A stretch of DNA of 64,000 nucleotides. Origin: Sphingobacterium paludis (GTDB taxonomy: Bacteria; Bacteroidota; Bacteroidia; Sphingobacteriales; Sphingobacteriaceae). How positions within the stretch are numbered: the first letter of the stretch is position 1; every line of letters begins with the position of its first letter. The translations under genes and the position numbers were made by a program. The stretch is taken from positions 46,376-110,375 of the forward strand of contig NZ_SNZV01000011.1 in assembly GCF_004364125.1 (NCBI RefSeq), given 5' to 3'. The notes below the pieces were generated by a model. It was not told where the DNA came from and made no database searches. It saw only the letters and a program-made list of their open reading frames with translations. This document shows positions 19,004 to 29,137 of this stretch, in pieces.

Positions 19004-21603
19004 TGAGCATGGAATTCAGAAATATTTCGACAATAGTATTGGTCGCCACAGTCGTACTTTTGAGCAAGATCAGTGTGTTCGCTCAAAAAACCATGCCGGA
19101 TAACTTATTTAAGTTGTGGTATGAAAAGCCAGCTGCTATTTGGGAGGAAGCGTTGCCATTAGGTAATGCAAAGTCGGGTGCAATGGTTTTCGGTGGAATA
19201 AAATCCGAACGATATCAGTTAAACGATAACACGCTGTGGTCCGGATTTCCAGACCCGGGAAACAACCCAAATGGACCCACAATCTTACCTGAGGTGCGGC
19301 AGGCTATCTTCGACGGAAGATATCTGGACGCTGAAAAACATTGGAGGAAAATGCAAGGACCATACTCTGCACGCTATTTGCCGCTCGGTGATCTATTACT
19401 GGATTTTCCTGACCACAATTCTTCGGTTTCCTCATATTACCGTGATCTGGACCTAACCAAAGCCATAAGCACTGTACGTTACACAATAGATGGGACGATA
19501 TACACGCGAGAATCCTTCATAAGCCACCCCGACAAAGCGCTTATAATTCGTTTGAAATCCAATAAGAAAAAGAGGATTTCCGTTGATATATCATTAACGA
19601 GTAGGCTACGTCACAGGACAACCTCAACGAATAAAAACCACTTAGTACTTTTTGGTAAAGCACCAAAATTTGTAGCCAACCGTGCTTACGAAAGCGAACA
19701 GATTGTCTACGATGACGATAAGGGCGAAGGGATGAATTTCGAAATCCATACAACAGTAAGTCTGAAAGGTGGCAATAGCAAATACAGAAATGGAAAACTA
19801 TCTATTACAAATGCTGATGAAGTCGTTATCTCGCTTACTGAAGCTACTAGTTTTAATGGATATGACAAATCTCCAGGCTTTAATGGCAAAGATCCTAGCA
19901 TCGAAGCCAAAACGAATATGAGACGCCTGAAAAAATTCAACTATGATCAACTAAGGTTACGCCATATCAACGATTATGCAAAACTCTACAATCGAGTAAA
20001 AATTGATTTAGGAACCGACAACAACCTCATTAAACTACCGACAGATCAAAGGATCATCCATTTTGGTAAAAGTGGTAAAGACAATGCGCTTTTAGCCTTG
20101 TACTATCAATTTGGAAGATATCTACTCATCTCGAGCTCTAGACCCGGAAGCCTACCTACAAACCTTCAGGGTATATGGAATGACCTCATTCAACCTCCCT
20201 GGGGCAGTAATTACACCACCAATATAAACACCGAGATGAACTATTGGCTGGCAGAGAATACCAATCTTTCCGAATGTCACTATCCTTTATTTGATTTTTT
20301 AGATGATTTAGCGATCAATGGAGCGGTTACCGCGAAGGTAAACTATGGAATAAAAGAAGGTTGGACGGCCCATCACAACTCGGATATTTGGGCCAAGACA
20401 TCTCCTCCCGGCGGATACGATTGGGATCCAAGAGGAATGCCCAAATGGTCGGCTTGGCCAATGGCAGGAGCTTGGCTGTGCACCCATCTGTGGGAACATT
20501 ATCTTTTTACTGGGGACACCGATTTTTTAAAAAACAGAGCATATCCATTGATAAAAGGATCTGCACAGTTCATGATAAATTGGCTGATTGATGACTTGAA
20601 ATCCCCTCATCTTGTAACTAACCCGTCAACTTCTCCAGAAAATACCGTTAAAATACAAGGCAAAGAATATCAGTTATCAATGGCTTCTACCATGGATATG
20701 TCTATCATCCGGTATCTATTCGACATCTATATCCGCACGGCCGATCTGCTAGATGTAGATGGGGAGTTGAAAGAAAGAATTTTGCAAGCCAAAACAAGGC
20801 TTTATCCCTATCAGATCGGACAATATGGGCAATTGCAAGAATGGTATCAAGATTGGGACGAACCTAATGATAAACACAGGCACCTATCACATCTATACGG
20901 TCTGTATCCGGGCAATCAGATCGATCCTAGGCATCAACCAGCATTAGCCGCAGCAGCCAAACAATCGCTCGTTCATCGCGGCGATATGAGTACGGGATGG
21001 TCAATGGCCTGGAAAGTAAACTGGTGGGCAAGGTTACTAGATGGCAACCACGCCTACAGCATATTGAAAACTGCAATTAATTATGTTGATCAGAGTAAGC
21101 AGGGAGAGCAACTCAGCGGTGGAGGTGTATATTTGAATCTATTGGATGCACACCCACCCTTCCAGATCGATGGCAATTTTGGGGCAACAGCAGGTATAAC
21201 AGAAATGCTTTTGCAGAGCCACAATGGTGAAATTCATCTCCTCCCTGCGCTACCAGACGCATGGAGAAAGGGAAGCGTACAGGGGCTCAAGGCCAGAGGT
21301 AATTTCACGGTCGATATAGAGTGGGATAAAGGTAAATTGACTAAAGCTGTTATACGATCCAATTTGGGAGGCGATATTAAAATTAGGACAGCTGAAGTGG
21401 TAAAGGTTGTTGAAAAGACAACTCCACTGTCTGCTGGCGCAATTAAAAATCCCCTGTTGATTATTCCGGAAAAAATTACCTACAAAAATAATGCAGTTGT
21501 ACCGTTAAACGAACTGGATATAGCCGTTGGTTATTCGATTGGTCTTACCACCGAGAAAGACAAAATATATACCTTGACGCCATTAGATCAAAGCCGAATG
21601 TAA
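19003..21603 (+). CDS. GH95 alpha-L-fucosidase/galactosidase
   Basis: An 866-residue GH95 enzyme. A signal peptide (EFRNISTIVLVATVVLLSKISVFAQ) is followed by KLWYEKPAAIWEEALPLGNAKSGAMVFGG and NDNTLWSG, typical of the family's N-terminal domain. The catalytic (alpha/alpha)6 barrel has NTEMNYWLAENTNLSECHYPL, RHLSHLYGLYPGNQID, and HPPFQIDGNFGATAGITEML near the end. GH95 cleaves alpha-1,2-linked L-fucose or, in some members, L-galactose. The ATG at 19003 shares its A with the last base of the GH2 TAA (TAATG overlap), indicating translational coupling. An in-frame start further upstream at 18940 would lie inside GH2 and is rejected. Confidence 0.93.
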   Translation: MSMEFRNISTIVLVATVVLLSKISVFAQKTMPDNLFKLWYEKPAAIWEEALPLGNAKSGAMVFGGIKSERYQLNDNTLWSGFPDPGNNPNGPTILPEVRQAIFDGRYLDAEKHWRKMQGPYSARYLPLGDLLLDFPDHNSSVSSYYRDLDLTKAISTVRYTIDGTIYTRESFISHPDKALIIRLKSNKKKRISVDISLTSRLRHRTTSTNKNHLVLFGKAPKFVANRAYESEQIVYDDDKGEGMNFEIHTTVSLKGGNSKYRNGKLSITNADEVVISLTEATSFNGYDKSPGFNGKDPSIEAKTNMRRLKKFNYDQLRLRHINDYAKLYNRVKIDLGTDNNLIKLPTDQRIIHFGKSGKDNALLALYYQFGRYLLISSSRPGSLPTNLQGIWNDLIQPPWGSNYTTNINTEMNYWLAENTNLSECHYPLFDFLDDLAINGAVTAKVNYGIKEGWTAHHNSDIWAKTSPPGGYDWDPRGMPKWSAWPMAGAWLCTHLWEHYLFTGDTDFLKNRAYPLIKGSAQFMINWLIDDLKSPHLVTNPSTSPENTVKIQGKEYQLSMASTMDMSIIRYLFDIYIRTADLLDVDGELKERILQAKTRLYPYQIGQYGQLQEWYQDWDEPNDKHRHLSHLYGLYPGNQIDPRHQPALAAAAKQSLVHRGDMSTGWSMAWKVNWWARLLDGNHAYSILKTAINYVDQSKQGEQLSGGGVYLNLLDAHPPFQIDGNFGATAGITEMLLQSHNGEIHLLPALPDAWRKGSVQGLKARGNFTVDIEWDKGKLTKAVIRSNLGGDIKIRTAEVVKVVEKTTPLSAGAIKNPLLIIPEKITYKNNAVVPLNELDIAVGYSIGLTTEKDKIYTLTPLDQSRM

Positions 21604-22037
21604 TTTACGATAAATCATCTATCTACATGGGCTTAATCTTGCCGTTTTGCTTCTCCAATGCCATCTAGCAAAACGAATGTATAGTGAAGAGTTCCATCAC
21701 AAATCCAAACTGATAACAATCAGAATTTTCCCTATTTCAACAGGAATTATGTCGGCGTTAAATGCCGCAAAGAACAATGAGGTCTTTCATTGTTGTACAT
21801 CTATGGCTACGCATCTGCATATTTCCTTGTCCCGGGCAAGCTGTCAAACATTTAGCAACTCATCATCCTAACTGAAAGTTCGGTTAGACCACTCCTATCA
21901 AATTGTTTTGGGTAGGCTTGCCCAGCTGGATAAACTCCCCTTGTATGTTGTTCTGCCCGGACCACTCCCGCGCACAATAAAGGCCACCCGAACGAGATGG
22001 CCTAAATAGATGCGATGGGAAATAAAACAATTAAATA
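21604..22037. other. intergenic between convergent operons
   Basis: Contains the terminator-like hairpin at 21981-22003. I see no credible gene; the small frames here have no supporting signal. Confidence 0.55.
21981..22003 (-). terminator. hairpin terminator of the second SusCD operon
   Basis: AGGCCA and TGGCCT pair around an 11-nt loop. On the minus strand the stem is followed by TTTATT, 35 bp after the SusD stop codon. Confidence 0.6.
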
Positions 22038-23759
22038 CTAATTTCGATAACCCGGATTCTGATCGATAACGGCGTCCGTATTTTGAGTTATCTCATTTTG
22101 TGGAATCGGCCAAAGGTTATGGTATTCTTTTATGGTCAATCCAGAAAGCGGATTGTATCTTGACACCCTATTATACCTCCTATTCAGCCTCCCCAAGGTG
22201 ACTACTCTAAATTCCTCTGCGTATAATTCGCGGAGGCGCTCATCTAAAATAAAATCGATATCTATTTGTGCTGCCGCCACCGAACCTGCTTTCGATCTAG
22301 CTCTTATAAGATTTATGTCTTGGGCTGCTAATCCTGTATTGCCCATAGCTAGATAGGCTTCGGCCCTTAACAAATAGGTCTCGGCCAGCCGTGCCACGTA
22401 TTTTGCGCGCCAGGTGAAGTTCTCGTTGCGCAATTGGCTTCCACCAAAAGGAGCCGGTGTCCCATTCAGATACGGTGCTGGAAAATCACCTCTAGATACA
22501 GTTGTTTTTCGGATAACCGGATAGAAACTACGGATCGTATCTCTGAATTCCACCGGAAGCACTTGAGCTTTATATCCATCAGCAACATACCATTTACCAT
22601 AATGCGGAGAAGAGGTCGGTACTCCCTCTATGCGAAAGTCGCGCACAATATTCGCTGGAGAGTTTCGGATATCATTTTTGTCCGACCAGACTGTATATAA
22701 GAAATGTGAGGTAGGTCTTATCCAACCTACGCCTCTTAACGACACTTCGTCGTTGAACAATCCATTTAAAAATAAACGTGATGTTCTACCTGGATCGACA
22801 GAGGAAGGCAAAGCCAAACTACCTAAAGCTGGGACAATGGCCCATACCAATCGATCGCCGACAGATGCAGTATTGTTAAAAGTAGACTGAAGGGTCCAAA
22901 GCCCTTCCCTATTCCCAGAACTATAATTCTGATTGCCATATTCAAAAAGATCTCTGTATACATCGTTTTTGGGCAGATCATTGAGGCGTCTGCCGAAACG
23001 CTCCGTCATTAAGTGCAAACCGCTATGATTGATCACTTCTGTTGCTGCGGTGACCGCAGCTTCATGATCCCCTAGGGAAATCAGGGTTTCTGCAAGATAA
23101 TGTTGCGCTATCTGCTTGTTGACCTCTCCATCTCGAACCTGTTCTATGTTTTTAAGCATTGATATCGCGGTTTCAAAATCTATACGGCACTGCTGGTACA
23201 CTTCCGCTCTGGTAGCCCGAGTATAATCAAATCTTGGGACCGTCTGCCCGTCGAGTTCCAAAGGCACTCCGCCATACAAATTCGCCAACATGTTATACGA
23301 ATATGCCCGAAAAAACAACGCCTCACCCAAGAATTTGTTCCGTTCATCGTCGGAAAGACTTTCGGACGAGCCTACCCTATTAATGACTACATTAGCATTT
23401 GTTATGATCTTGTACATCAACGTCCAAATTTCCTGTGGAACGGTATACGAGGGTAACATTGTTGCTTCGTATTCATTTAATTTTGCAGCGGGCGCGTAAT
23501 CCGTTGCATTGTAAGCAAAGTCAGTTGCATAGAATAATCCGAAATAGGCGTCTAAATTTATATCATTCCCGTAGTGGATATTTCGCACACCATTGTAAAG
23601 ATTGTTTATTGCCGTCTGAAATTGGCTTGCATTCTGAAGGGAGTTTTCCGGTGTGTAAATCGTGATTGCCTCTTCGTTCAGGAAATCACGATTACAGGAA
23701 GAAGTAAATACTCCAGTGGCCAAGCCTAAATAGATAATAGATTTAGATACTTTTATCAT
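22038..23759 (-). CDS. susD-like: RagB/SusD family nutrient-binding lipoprotein
   Basis: A 573-residue SusD homologue: lipoprotein signal (IIYLGLATGVFTSSC), then NRDFLNEE and the tetratricopeptide-like framework (FFRAYSYNMLANLYGGVPL). The C-terminal segment has RNENFTWRAKYVARLAETYLLRAEAYLAMGN and LDERLRELYAEEFR. It ends with PIPQNEITQNTDAVIDQNPGY, a standard SusD terminus. The ATG at 23759 starts the signal peptide; an earlier ATG at 23789 would overlap the SusC gene and add a non-signal lead. It pairs with the SusC encoded 16 bp upstream. Confidence 0.95.
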   Translation of the reverse strand: MIKVSKSIIYLGLATGVFTSSCNRDFLNEEAITIYTPENSLQNASQFQTAINNLYNGVRNIHYGNDINLDAYFGLFYATDFAYNATDYAPAAKLNEYEATMLPSYTVPQEIWTLMYKIITNANVVINRVGSSESLSDDERNKFLGEALFFRAYSYNMLANLYGGVPLELDGQTVPRFDYTRATRAEVYQQCRIDFETAISMLKNIEQVRDGEVNKQIAQHYLAETLISLGDHEAAVTAATEVINHSGLHLMTERFGRRLNDLPKNDVYRDLFEYGNQNYSSGNREGLWTLQSTFNNTASVGDRLVWAIVPALGSLALPSSVDPGRTSRLFLNGLFNDEVSLRGVGWIRPTSHFLYTVWSDKNDIRNSPANIVRDFRIEGVPTSSPHYGKWYVADGYKAQVLPVEFRDTIRSFYPVIRKTTVSRGDFPAPYLNGTPAPFGGSQLRNENFTWRAKYVARLAETYLLRAEAYLAMGNTGLAAQDINLIRARSKAGSVAAAQIDIDFILDERLRELYAEEFRVVTLGRLNRRYNRVSRYNPLSGLTIKEYHNLWPIPQNEITQNTDAVIDQNPGYRN

Positions 23760-23775
23760 TTTAAATTTTTTTACA

Positions 23776-26700
23776 TTAAAAACTAACATTGATACCGAAA
23801 GAATAGGTTTTCATAACAGGCGAACCATTTAGATCTAAACCAACTCCAATCGGTGTTCTCCCTGTTGAAGAACCAAAGCTCCCACGATCGATAGAACGCG
23901 TTACAGCTTGTTCGGAGCTGCTATCAAATTGATTGCTTTCGGGATCCCAACCATCCCATTTTGTCCAGGTTAAGAGGTTTTGTGCATTGACAAACACACT
24001 GGCATTGGCCAATTTTGCGCGACCGGCCCAAGACTCCGGTAAGCGATAAGTCAATGTGACATCTTGCAGACGGATAAAACTTCTGGATTGATAAGGGTGG
24101 AAGTTCTCAGCATATGCACCGTACGCCGGAGTATAATAATTAATCGCTCTATAGGTGGCATCCGGATTTTCCGGCGTCCAATAATCGAAGTCAAAAGAGT
24201 TGTTGAATCGCGAGTTGTCTGGATTCCGCAGAAGCATACCGGGAGTACCCAGATAAGAATTTTTCCCGCCTTGTATGGAATTGATGAAAAATTTGAATTC
24301 TAAATTTTTATATTTGAAATCGTTGCCCACACCGAAACTGTAAGATGGGTCCAAGCGACCTAATATCTGTAAATCGTCTGCAGTAATTCGGCCATCACCA
24401 TTGACATCTTCCAATTGGTATTGTCCCGCTCTGAAGCCCTGATCGATCAGCGATTGCGGGATTACATCCGCTTCTTGATAGATGCCCAAAATGCGGTAGT
24501 CGCGCACCACCCCGAGTGGCTGTCCGACGATTAAACTTTGCGTTTGATCCGGTTTCAATACGTCATTTCCCGTTCCATCTGGATCCACTATTTTATTTCT
24601 GTTTCGAAAAAGGTTTGCACTGATACGCCAAGTAAAATTCTCCGTCTGGATAGGGATCCCCGTGATACTTAGCTCCTGACCTGTATTTTCGATCAAACCG
24701 GTATTGATCGATATGGATGAAAACCCTGTTACCGTTGGCAGTTCTCGCTCATTCAAAAGATCTCTTGTTTTGGAATTATACAGCTCAAATGATCCGGAAA
24801 TCCGATTTTCCAGTAGCGCAAAATCTAACCCGACATTGAAAGATGTTGTTCTTTCCCATCTCAAGGACGTATTTGCCATCGTGCTGATAAAGGACCCTAT
24901 CTGAGGAGCAGCGCCATCACCAAAGTGGTAACCCTCTTGGATGGTACTCGTTAATTGCGATAATGTAGCGTATCTGCCTACTGTCCGATTACCGGTGGTA
25001 CCATAGGAAATGCGTAATTTCAAATCATCGATTACCCGGTTAGACTTCAGAAATCCTTCTTGGCTGATACGCCAAGCAACGGCCGCAACAGGAAAGACAG
25101 CCGTTTTGCTGAGTTCTGAGAAACCGGAAAACCCGTCCCTACGTATTGTTCCAGTAAAAATGTACCTATCATCGAAGTTGTACGATAATCTAGCCATTTG
25201 ATAAAGCATCTGCTCTCTCCAACCGGTGTTGACCACTGTTAATAGTGCGGGGTTTCCCGCATCTAGACGATTGAAACCCAACACATCATTTTCAATACCT
25301 TCCGCATTAGTACGTGTTCCAAAATTGCTATTACGCTCCATACCATACAACAAGGTGGCGTCGATGCCGTGTTTACCAAAACGGCGGTTATATGTCAAAA
25401 TGTTGTCCAAGGTCAAATAATAGTCATACGCATGGGAATTGAACGCTTTTCCCAAAGGTTCAGTGCGTTCATAATTGAACTCCTTGTATTCGGTGTAGTT
25501 ATTCCCAAAGTTGATCCTGTAATTCAAACCTTCCACTTTTGGAATATTGACTGTGGCAAAGAAGTTTCCAACGAAATTTTTGTTCAAATCTTGATTTCTG
25601 TTCCTTCTCATAACTTCAAGAATTGTTGGTACTGTGGTGTTTTTATAAACTTCTAACTGGTCACCGGTTTGCGGATCAAATGGCAAATTGTAAGGATTCA
25701 ATTGTACGATATCGGCAAAGCTCGGTGGATTTCCACTGAAGTCATTTGCCGTAAACGAAGTCTGACCACCTACTGTAATCCATGGTAATATCTTTGACTC
25801 CAGATTGAGTCTAAGAGTATGGCGTTTGTATTTGTCTTCTTTGATCAGGTTATTTTGATCAAAATATCCGTACGAAAGAAAATACCTACTCTGTGGCGTA
25901 TTGCCGCTTATCGACAGATTGTGGGTATGAATTCGCGGGTTAGGATTGGTTAGTAGATTCCACCATCCGGCTTCATGCCCATTACGGTAGTTTTCTTGGA
26001 TTATTGGATCGAATTTCAAACCTGGATCCCATTCAGGATCCAACATGGTGCGGTCGCTGGCTAGCCGACTTTCGTCCAAAAACCAATCGCCTACTTTTTT
26101 CATAAAACCTGGTCCGTCGAGCGGAATCATATGTTTGTTAGTCATTTCCTGTATCGAGAAGCCTCCAGAATAGTCAATGCTCACGCGTTCACCACCCACC
26201 GTACCACTTTTAGTCGTAACGATAATAACACCATTGGTAGATTGAGAGCCATAGACCGCCGCTGCGCTCGCATCTTTCAGCAGGTCAATGCTGGCGATAT
26301 CGTTAGGATTAATAGAGGATAGGCTCCCTCGATAAATCATTCCATCAACAACGATCAATGGCGCTGTCGACCCATTTATAGAGTTGGTACCTCGGATCGA
26401 TATAGCAGGGTTCTCGCCTGCTCGAGTAGTTTGCCCAATGTTTAGACCAGGGGTAGTACCCCTCAAAGAAGACATTACGTTGCCATTAGGGGCCTCTTTC
26501 TGGAGGTTAAGATCAGGAGAGGCGATGGCCCCAGTAACGTCTTTACGGCGGCGTGACCCGTATCCGACTATAACCACATCGTCAAGTTCGTGTACGGCTG
26601 AGCTTATGGTGATATCGACGATAGTCCGTCCCTCTATAGCTACAGAACTTGTTTTGTAGCCTACTGCACTTACTTCCAAGACAGCATCTTTTGGGGCTAT

Positions 26701-26991
26701 CAACTTGTATCGTCCAAATTCGTCTGTAGAGACGCTGTTGGAAGTGCCTACTGCTGTCAATGTTGCTCCCTTCACAGGAGCTCCGTCCTGGTCCAGGACG
26801 CGGCCTGTGATCTCAACTTGCACTCGCAAATACGAACTATTTATGATTGCTCCTGGTCTATTTCCTACGCCAGCAGATCCATCTGCCATTAGATGGCCTA
26901 AGCAGGAAAAAAAACCTGCCATTATCAAGGTGGACCTGCGCAATACATGAACATTTAACAGTTTAAAATTTTCAGATCGTTTGTTTTGCAT
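23776..26991 (-). CDS. susC-like: SusC/RagA family TonB-linked outer membrane protein
   Basis: A 1071-residue SusC homologue. A signal region (STLIMAGFFSCLGHLMADG) is followed by a carboxypeptidase-regulatory-like domain (VEITGRVLDQDGAPVKGATLTA), a TonB-box-like LDDVVIVGYGSRRRKDVTGA and a plug (LIVVDGMIYRGSLSSINPNDIASIDLLKDASAAAVYG is the conserved stretch). The rest is a 22-strand-type barrel. The ATG at 26991 is preferred to the frame opening at 27093, whose extra 34 residues look like untranslated leader. With the following SusD it forms an oligomer importer. The nearby fucosidases and the beta-helix protein suggest a glycan substrate. I see no exact GGGACAA-N14-CGTC motif upstream, unlike the first SusC. 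Confidence 0.95.
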   Translation of the reverse strand: MQNKRSENFKLLNVHVLRRSTLIMAGFFSCLGHLMADGSAGVGNRPGAIINSSYLRVQVEITGRVLDQDGAPVKGATLTAVGTSNSVSTDEFGRYKLIAPKDAVLEVSAVGYKTSSVAIEGRTIVDITISSAVHELDDVVIVGYGSRRRKDVTGAIASPDLNLQKEAPNGNVMSSLRGTTPGLNIGQTTRAGENPAISIRGTNSINGSTAPLIVVDGMIYRGSLSSINPNDIASIDLLKDASAAAVYGSQSTNGVIIVTTKSGTVGGERVSIDYSGGFSIQEMTNKHMIPLDGPGFMKKVGDWFLDESRLASDRTMLDPEWDPGLKFDPIIQENYRNGHEAGWWNLLTNPNPRIHTHNLSISGNTPQSRYFLSYGYFDQNNLIKEDKYKRHTLRLNLESKILPWITVGGQTSFTANDFSGNPPSFADIVQLNPYNLPFDPQTGDQLEVYKNTTVPTILEVMRRNRNQDLNKNFVGNFFATVNIPKVEGLNYRINFGNNYTEYKEFNYERTEPLGKAFNSHAYDYYLTLDNILTYNRRFGKHGIDATLLYGMERNSNFGTRTNAEGIENDVLGFNRLDAGNPALLTVVNTGWREQMLYQMARLSYNFDDRYIFTGTIRRDGFSGFSELSKTAVFPVAAVAWRISQEGFLKSNRVIDDLKLRISYGTTGNRTVGRYATLSQLTSTIQEGYHFGDGAAPQIGSFISTMANTSLRWERTTSFNVGLDFALLENRISGSFELYNSKTRDLLNERELPTVTGFSSISINTGLIENTGQELSITGIPIQTENFTWRISANLFRNRNKIVDPDGTGNDVLKPDQTQSLIVGQPLGVVRDYRILGIYQEADVIPQSLIDQGFRAGQYQLEDVNGDGRITADDLQILGRLDPSYSFGVGNDFKYKNLEFKFFINSIQGGKNSYLGTPGMLLRNPDNSRFNNSFDFDYWTPENPDATYRAINYYTPAYGAYAENFHPYQSRSFIRLQDVTLTYRLPESWAGRAKLANASVFVNAQNLLTWTKWDGWDPESNQFDSSSEQAVTRSIDRGSFGSSTGRTPIGVGLDLNGSPVMKTYSFGINVSF

Positions 26992-27529
26992 ATAAATTTT
27001 CGGTAAAAAATAATTAAGTAGATAATTGTGGTGGTTATTATTAAGATGATGGACGATAGAAAGAATTACCGCCAAAGAAGCGATTTGATCCACAAGCTAT
27101 TTCGCACGAATAAGACCTATACTATAGTCGTAAAAGAAATCATTCGACCTCATCATTGTATTATTACAAGCTTCAGATATGATCGACATTATCAATTCCG
27201 ATTTACAAGCGTCGCTTAAAAATAGTACATCTGGAACCTGATTTTAAGAAACCCTATGCACTACCGATATTTTAAAAGTCACCTCTTGCGTGATAAATTG
27301 CTTTGCAGTCTTGACTCCAAATGCACATAGAAGATGGGATATTTATCAGTATGAACTAGCGAAATTACAATACGCAGTTTTTGTCCTAAAGATGCAATAA
27401 AAACCGATATTTCATCCAACTTAGCGGATAAGGGTCAAAAAGCTATGACAACGCTTATGAATTTTCGGATTCTAGGCAGTAACTAAGTAGTGCCCAGAAT
27501 CCGAAATCTAAAAAAAAGAGTAGGTTAGC
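26992..27529. other. leader and promoter region of the second SusC
   Basis: No gene is seen. It holds a strong hairpin at 27463-27506 near the end of the beta-helix gene. TTTGTCCT at about 27380 resembles half of the recurrent motif, but no CGTC lies at the right distance. Confidence 0.5.
27463..27506. repeat. 11-bp inverted repeat after the beta-helix gene
   Basis: TTTCGGATTCT (27463-27473) and AGAATCCGAAA (27496-27506) pair exactly, with further partial pairing (GGCA/TGCC) inside the loop. It lies 23 bp beyond the stop codon of the minus-strand gene. No T-run follows the stem on that strand, so it may act as a transcript-stabilising 3' hairpin. Confidence 0.55.
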
Positions 27530-29137
27530 TTAAAATACCATGAAAACACCTCCGGGATATCTAGCTTTGCGATAATTGTATTGAGCTTCATACAACGATT
27601 GTGGTTCAACGGGTATGTTTTGGCTGATCCAGACACCGTCAGGCCTGCTAAAAGAGCCGCGTACCTTATTACCTTTGGTTCCGATGGAAAAGTTTGTGCC
27701 CGAAGAATCCGGACGCTGTACAACAACCTGTCTAGCGGAAACGTTCCATAAAACCTGGTTGATGCCCGCCCAACCATGCCCAGTCCCGGCATTTTGACGA
27801 TCCTGTACAAATAGTGTCCCTCCATTTCCTCCCGAGAGGGTTAGTGCATCCCACAATGTCCCCATGTTCCAACGGTGGTGCGGACCAGAATCATAGTGCG
27901 ATTTTTCAGCTATGGACTGTGTAAATACATTCGGCCCTGCTTGTTTTGAGCCAGTCACATAATCGTGTCTACCCTCGGTAGACCGGCAATTCTTTACCAA
28001 ATTCAAGGATCCATTTACCTCAAAGTTATACCGTCGGCCACCATTGAGGGTAGACTTCGGCGTAAGGCACTCACTATCTATCACCGTAACATTTTTCGAA
28101 TTGACTTTTATCGACACCAGACTGTAGCCGAAGTGTGCGCTTTGCACATTGCGCATCCAGCTATGCTCCACACAGTTAAATTGTACCGCTTCCCAACCGT
28201 GGTTTTCGTTTGCATTACTGACGTATGCAGACTGCAGCCGCATATTTTCAATGCCACATTCGCTCAGCCGCTTTTCATAACTATATTTGTAAACGGCTGC
28301 GCCTCCATAGTCCTCGGTCAAAGCCATAACATTCGGATTTTCAAAATGGAGGGTATCCCCGGAAATGTGCGTGATTACCCTTTGCTGTCGGATAATGTAA
28401 TCATCTGGCTTCCAAGGATTGGTAAGCTTGTTCATTTTTATGTCATTGATCCATTTCTGGGATCCCGGCCTATGTAGAATTACATCATCGCCCACCTGAA
28501 ATTCATCAGGATTTGACACCGTTACCCAAAATCGTCCCACCGGAACATATTTGTCTTTTACATTCATTCTGTTTCCGGCGGGTGAACCGTTCAATTTTGC
28601 GTCACCAGCGAACGTAATAAAATTATGCTGGGTAGTAGCCGTCGCTATCAACACCGTACCGGATGTTGAAGCTCCCTCTCCCCTTAATACTATGCCACTT
28701 TCGTTGATGATAAGTGGGCCAGAAACATTATAAGTTCCCGCTTTGAACAGGATGGCTCCGCGATGACGCCCAACCAAAGGGAATTTTGATAGCGAATCGA
28801 TTGCTTTCTGAATCATCTCTTTTGCATCGACTCCACCGGCGGGTGCCTGCAAGGTTATCGCCACCGGCACTGTAGGAATCGATTCATCGCCCCAACGATA
28901 TCCGACCCGGCTGAAATCTGGTATGATATCACCTCTATTGTATCCAGCAGCGGCCTCAGCTTCAATAATAGCTGCAGATTCAAAACGATCGTAAACAACA
29001 GGTTTTCCAACGCTTGGTAAAATTTCGCTGTCGGCAGCTACATTACTTTGCAAAATGGTTTTCTGACACGCATTAAGCGACAGGATAGCCAATCCGCTGA
29101 CTATTACCCTCGAATAGTTGATTAATTTAATTATCAT
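27530..29137 (-). CDS. right-handed beta-helix lipoprotein, putative polysaccharide-active
   Basis: A 535-residue lipoprotein (signal peptide ending LSLNAC). After a linker comes GGVDAKEMIQKAIDSL and an AGTYNVSGPLIINESGIVLRGEG segment, the usual entry to a pectate-lyase-like beta-helix. Later coils include WMRNVQSAHFGYSLV, a SGPHHRWNMGTLWDALTL motif and GTGHGWAGINQVLWNVSA. These features recur in Bacteroidota polysaccharide lyase or hydrolase-like beta-helix proteins, but I cannot assign a CAZy family. It is encoded upstream of SusC2 on the same strand but separated by more than 500 bp, so it is probably its own unit in the same locus. Confidence 0.7.
   Translation of the reverse strand: MIIKLINYSRVIVSGLAILSLNACQKTILQSNVAADSEILPSVGKPVVYDRFESAAIIEAEAAAGYNRGDIIPDFSRVGYRWGDESIPTVPVAITLQAPAGGVDAKEMIQKAIDSLSKFPLVGRHRGAILFKAGTYNVSGPLIINESGIVLRGEGASTSGTVLIATATTQHNFITFAGDAKLNGSPAGNRMNVKDKYVPVGRFWVTVSNPDEFQVGDDVILHRPGSQKWINDIKMNKLTNPWKPDDYIIRQQRVITHISGDTLHFENPNVMALTEDYGGAAVYKYSYEKRLSECGIENMRLQSAYVSNANENHGWEAVQFNCVEHSWMRNVQSAHFGYSLVSIKVNSKNVTVIDSECLTPKSTLNGGRRYNFEVNGSLNLVKNCRSTEGRHDYVTGSKQAGPNVFTQSIAEKSHYDSGPHHRWNMGTLWDALTLSGGNGGTLFVQDRQNAGTGHGWAGINQVLWNVSARQVVVQRPDSSGTNFSIGTKGNKVRGSFSRPDGVWISQNIPVEPQSLYEAQYNYRKARYPGGVFMVF

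Noticed and set aside
21809..21833. GGGACAA-N14-GCGT on the minus strand
   Set aside because: It points into the 3' end of the GH95 gene with no minus-strand gene downstream, so a chance match is more likely.
22831..22855. GGGACAA-N14-CGAT on the plus strand
   Set aside because: It lies inside the second SusD gene on the opposite strand, the last part is CGAT rather than CGTC, and no plus-strand gene follows.
27965..28477. 170-codon plus-strand frame antisense to the beta-helix gene
   Set aside because: It lies entirely within the opposite strand of a gene with clear motifs and has no family features.
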